Below are positions 7,537 to 7,994 of a DNA stretch of 7,994 nt, in pieces. Below the pieces are notes generated by a model. It was given only the letters and a program-made list of their open reading frames with translations. It had not been told where the DNA came from and ran no database searches. The first letter of the stretch is position 1. Every line of letters starts with the position of its first letter. The translations under genes were made by a program, and so were the position numbers. The DNA is from Flavobacterium psychrophilum (GTDB taxonomy: Bacteria > Bacteroidota > Bacteroidia > Flavobacteriales > Flavobacteriaceae): the NCBI GenBank assembly GCA_945861915.1, contig CAMAWK010000104.1:1-7994 (forward strand), written 5' to 3'.

Positions 7537-7947
7537 ATGTAAAACTTACTTCATAAAAGAATTACAGATTCAATTTTAAAGGCATATTTTGATGTTTATA
7601 ATCAGTTGGGTTATGGTTTTTTGGAGAAAGTGTATCAAAATGCAATGTACTTCGAGTTAAAATCTTTAGGACATAAAGTAGAAGCACAAAAACAAATAAA
7701 AGTCCATTTCAAAAATCAATTAATTGGTGAATATTACGCAGATTTATTAATTGAAGACAAAGTAATTGTTGAATTAAAGGCTTGTGAACTTCTTATGAAT
7801 GTTCACTCCGCCTAATTAATGAACTATTTAAAAGCCACAGAAATTGAAGTCGGCTTGTTATTAAATTTTGGAGAAGACGCAGAATTCAAACGTATTATAT
7901 ATACAAATGACAGAAAACAATACAAAAAAATCCGTGATAATTTGTAA
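7537..7947 (+). pseudogene. GxxExxY protein (PD-(D/E)xK nuclease-like), interrupted by two in-frame TAA codons
   Basis: Reading from the ATG at 7537 gives a 136-codon frame with the features of GxxExxY proteins, a Bacteroidota-rich family related to the PDDEXK_3 nuclease-like fold. LGYGFLEKVY carries the naming motif (Gly27, Glu30, Tyr33). EYYADLLI followed by VIVELKA gives Asp69, Glu79 and Lys81, the D...ExK pattern of these nucleases. Past the second stop, NYLKATEIEVGLLLNFGEDAEFKRIIY is the normal family C-terminus in the same frame, ending at TAA 7945-7947. Codon 2 (7540-7542) and codon 93 (7813-7815) are both TAA. At codon 93 relatives usually have Gln (CAA), so one C-to-T change explains it. 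There is no frameshift, suggesting recent loss. The last codons (KKIRDNL) lie in the right inverted repeat. A TTG at 7606 could start a 69-residue fragment, but it would lack both ends of the domain. Confidence 0.8.
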
Positions 7948-7970
7948 GATCCGTTTAATCCGTGGGCTAA
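7929..7970 (+). repeat. Right inverted repeat of the GxxExxY unit
   Basis: This 42-base arm is the imperfect reverse complement of 7490-7532. It encodes the last residues and stop codon of the GxxExxY frame, and it ends one base before the bioD ATG. Its units mirror the left arm: AATCC, AATTT, GATCC and AATCC begin at 7929, 7939, 7948 and 7957. In a + strand transcript three of the five substitutions form G-U pairs, leaving 40 pairable positions, two mismatches and one bulge. Confidence 0.85.
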
Positions 7971-7971
7971 T

Positions 7972-7994
7972 ATGAAACTATTTATAACAGGAAT
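7972..7994 (+). CDS. bioD: Dethiobiotin synthetase, first seven codons only
   Basis: An ATG at 7972 opens a frame reading MKLFITG, followed by two bases of the next codon before the window ends. This is the usual beginning of BioD: the first beta-strand leading into the P-loop (G-x-x-T-x-V-G-K-T), whose first Gly is the last residue visible. BioD is the ATP-dependent cytoplasmic carboxylase that closes the ureido ring of dethiobiotin. Placement right after bioF supports the call. The start lies one base after the right inverted repeat and has no Shine-Dalgarno sequence. Only seven residues can be seen, so the call leans on context. Confidence 0.75.

Larger units (their letters stand above)
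7490..7970 (+). mobile_element. Putative inverted-repeat-bounded GxxExxY element between bioF and bioD
   Basis: A 481-base unit consists of two imperfect inverted repeats enclosing one GxxExxY-type gene and almost nothing else. It occupies exactly the space between the bioF stop codon and the bioD start codon. If the boundaries are taken as GCCCAC...GTGGGC (7493-7967), a TA dinucleotide lies on both sides (7491-7492 and 7968-7969), compatible with a two-base target duplication. No transposase or other recombinase is encoded. That this is a mobile or formerly mobile element is inference from the layout. The alternative is an RNA-level intervening sequence or processing signal. Confidence 0.5.

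Noticed and set aside
7606..7815. A 69-residue protein starting at TTG 7606 as an intact small gene
   Set aside because: It starts in the middle of the GxxExxY domain and stops at a TAA where the family continues. The missing N- and C-terminal parts are both present in the same frame beyond the stops, so it is a piece of a broken gene.
7490..7970. CRISPR array or tandem-repeat locus
   Set aside because: The short GATT units are 9-10 bases apart without spacers, and the two clusters are inverted relative to each other, so this is an inverted-repeat structure.

Overview
The window is AT-rich DNA from a Bacteroidota member, most likely a Flavobacterium or close relative. Supporting signs are the protein sequences themselves, start codons preceded by A/T-rich stretches rather than Shine-Dalgarno sequences, a TAnnTTTG-type promoter ahead of bioF, and a GxxExxY-family gene bounded by GATT-rich repeats. 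All genes are on the + strand. The genus is an inference from recalled relatives, not a database match.

Region 1 (1-3876) is the 3' end of a complex I operon: nuoL (5' part off-window), nuoM and nuoN, separated by only 10 and 8 bases. They encode the three antiporter-like, proton-translocating membrane subunits, and the conserved Lys/His/Glu residues visible in each are intact. A perfect 20-bp hairpin followed by seven T (3902-3961) closes the operon.

Region 2 (3965-6270) is a two-gene acyl-transfer module: an MBOAT-family membrane O-acyltransferase (AlgI/DltB/PatA type) and a membrane-anchored SGNH-hydrolase-like protein. They overlap by one base (TAATG). They probably acetylate an envelope glycan, but no polysaccharide genes lie beside them, so the substrate is unknown. 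The SGNH-like partner lacks the usual Asp of its DxxH block.

Region 3 (6311-7994) is a biotin locus: a promoter almost touching the bioF start codon, bioF (8-amino-7-oxononanoate synthase), and the first seven codons of bioD (dethiobiotin synthetase) at the right edge. Between bioF and bioD sits a 481-base unit bounded by 42-43-base imperfect inverted repeats, enclosing a GxxExxY (PD-(D/E)xK nuclease-like) gene broken by two in-frame TAA codons. The left repeat contains the bioF stop codon, the right repeat encodes the end of the GxxExxY frame, and the unit ends just before the bioD ATG. It looks like an inserted element that left both biotin genes intact, and it is the most unusual part of the window. 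The nuoN hairpin is built from similar GATT-containing units and may be a small relative.
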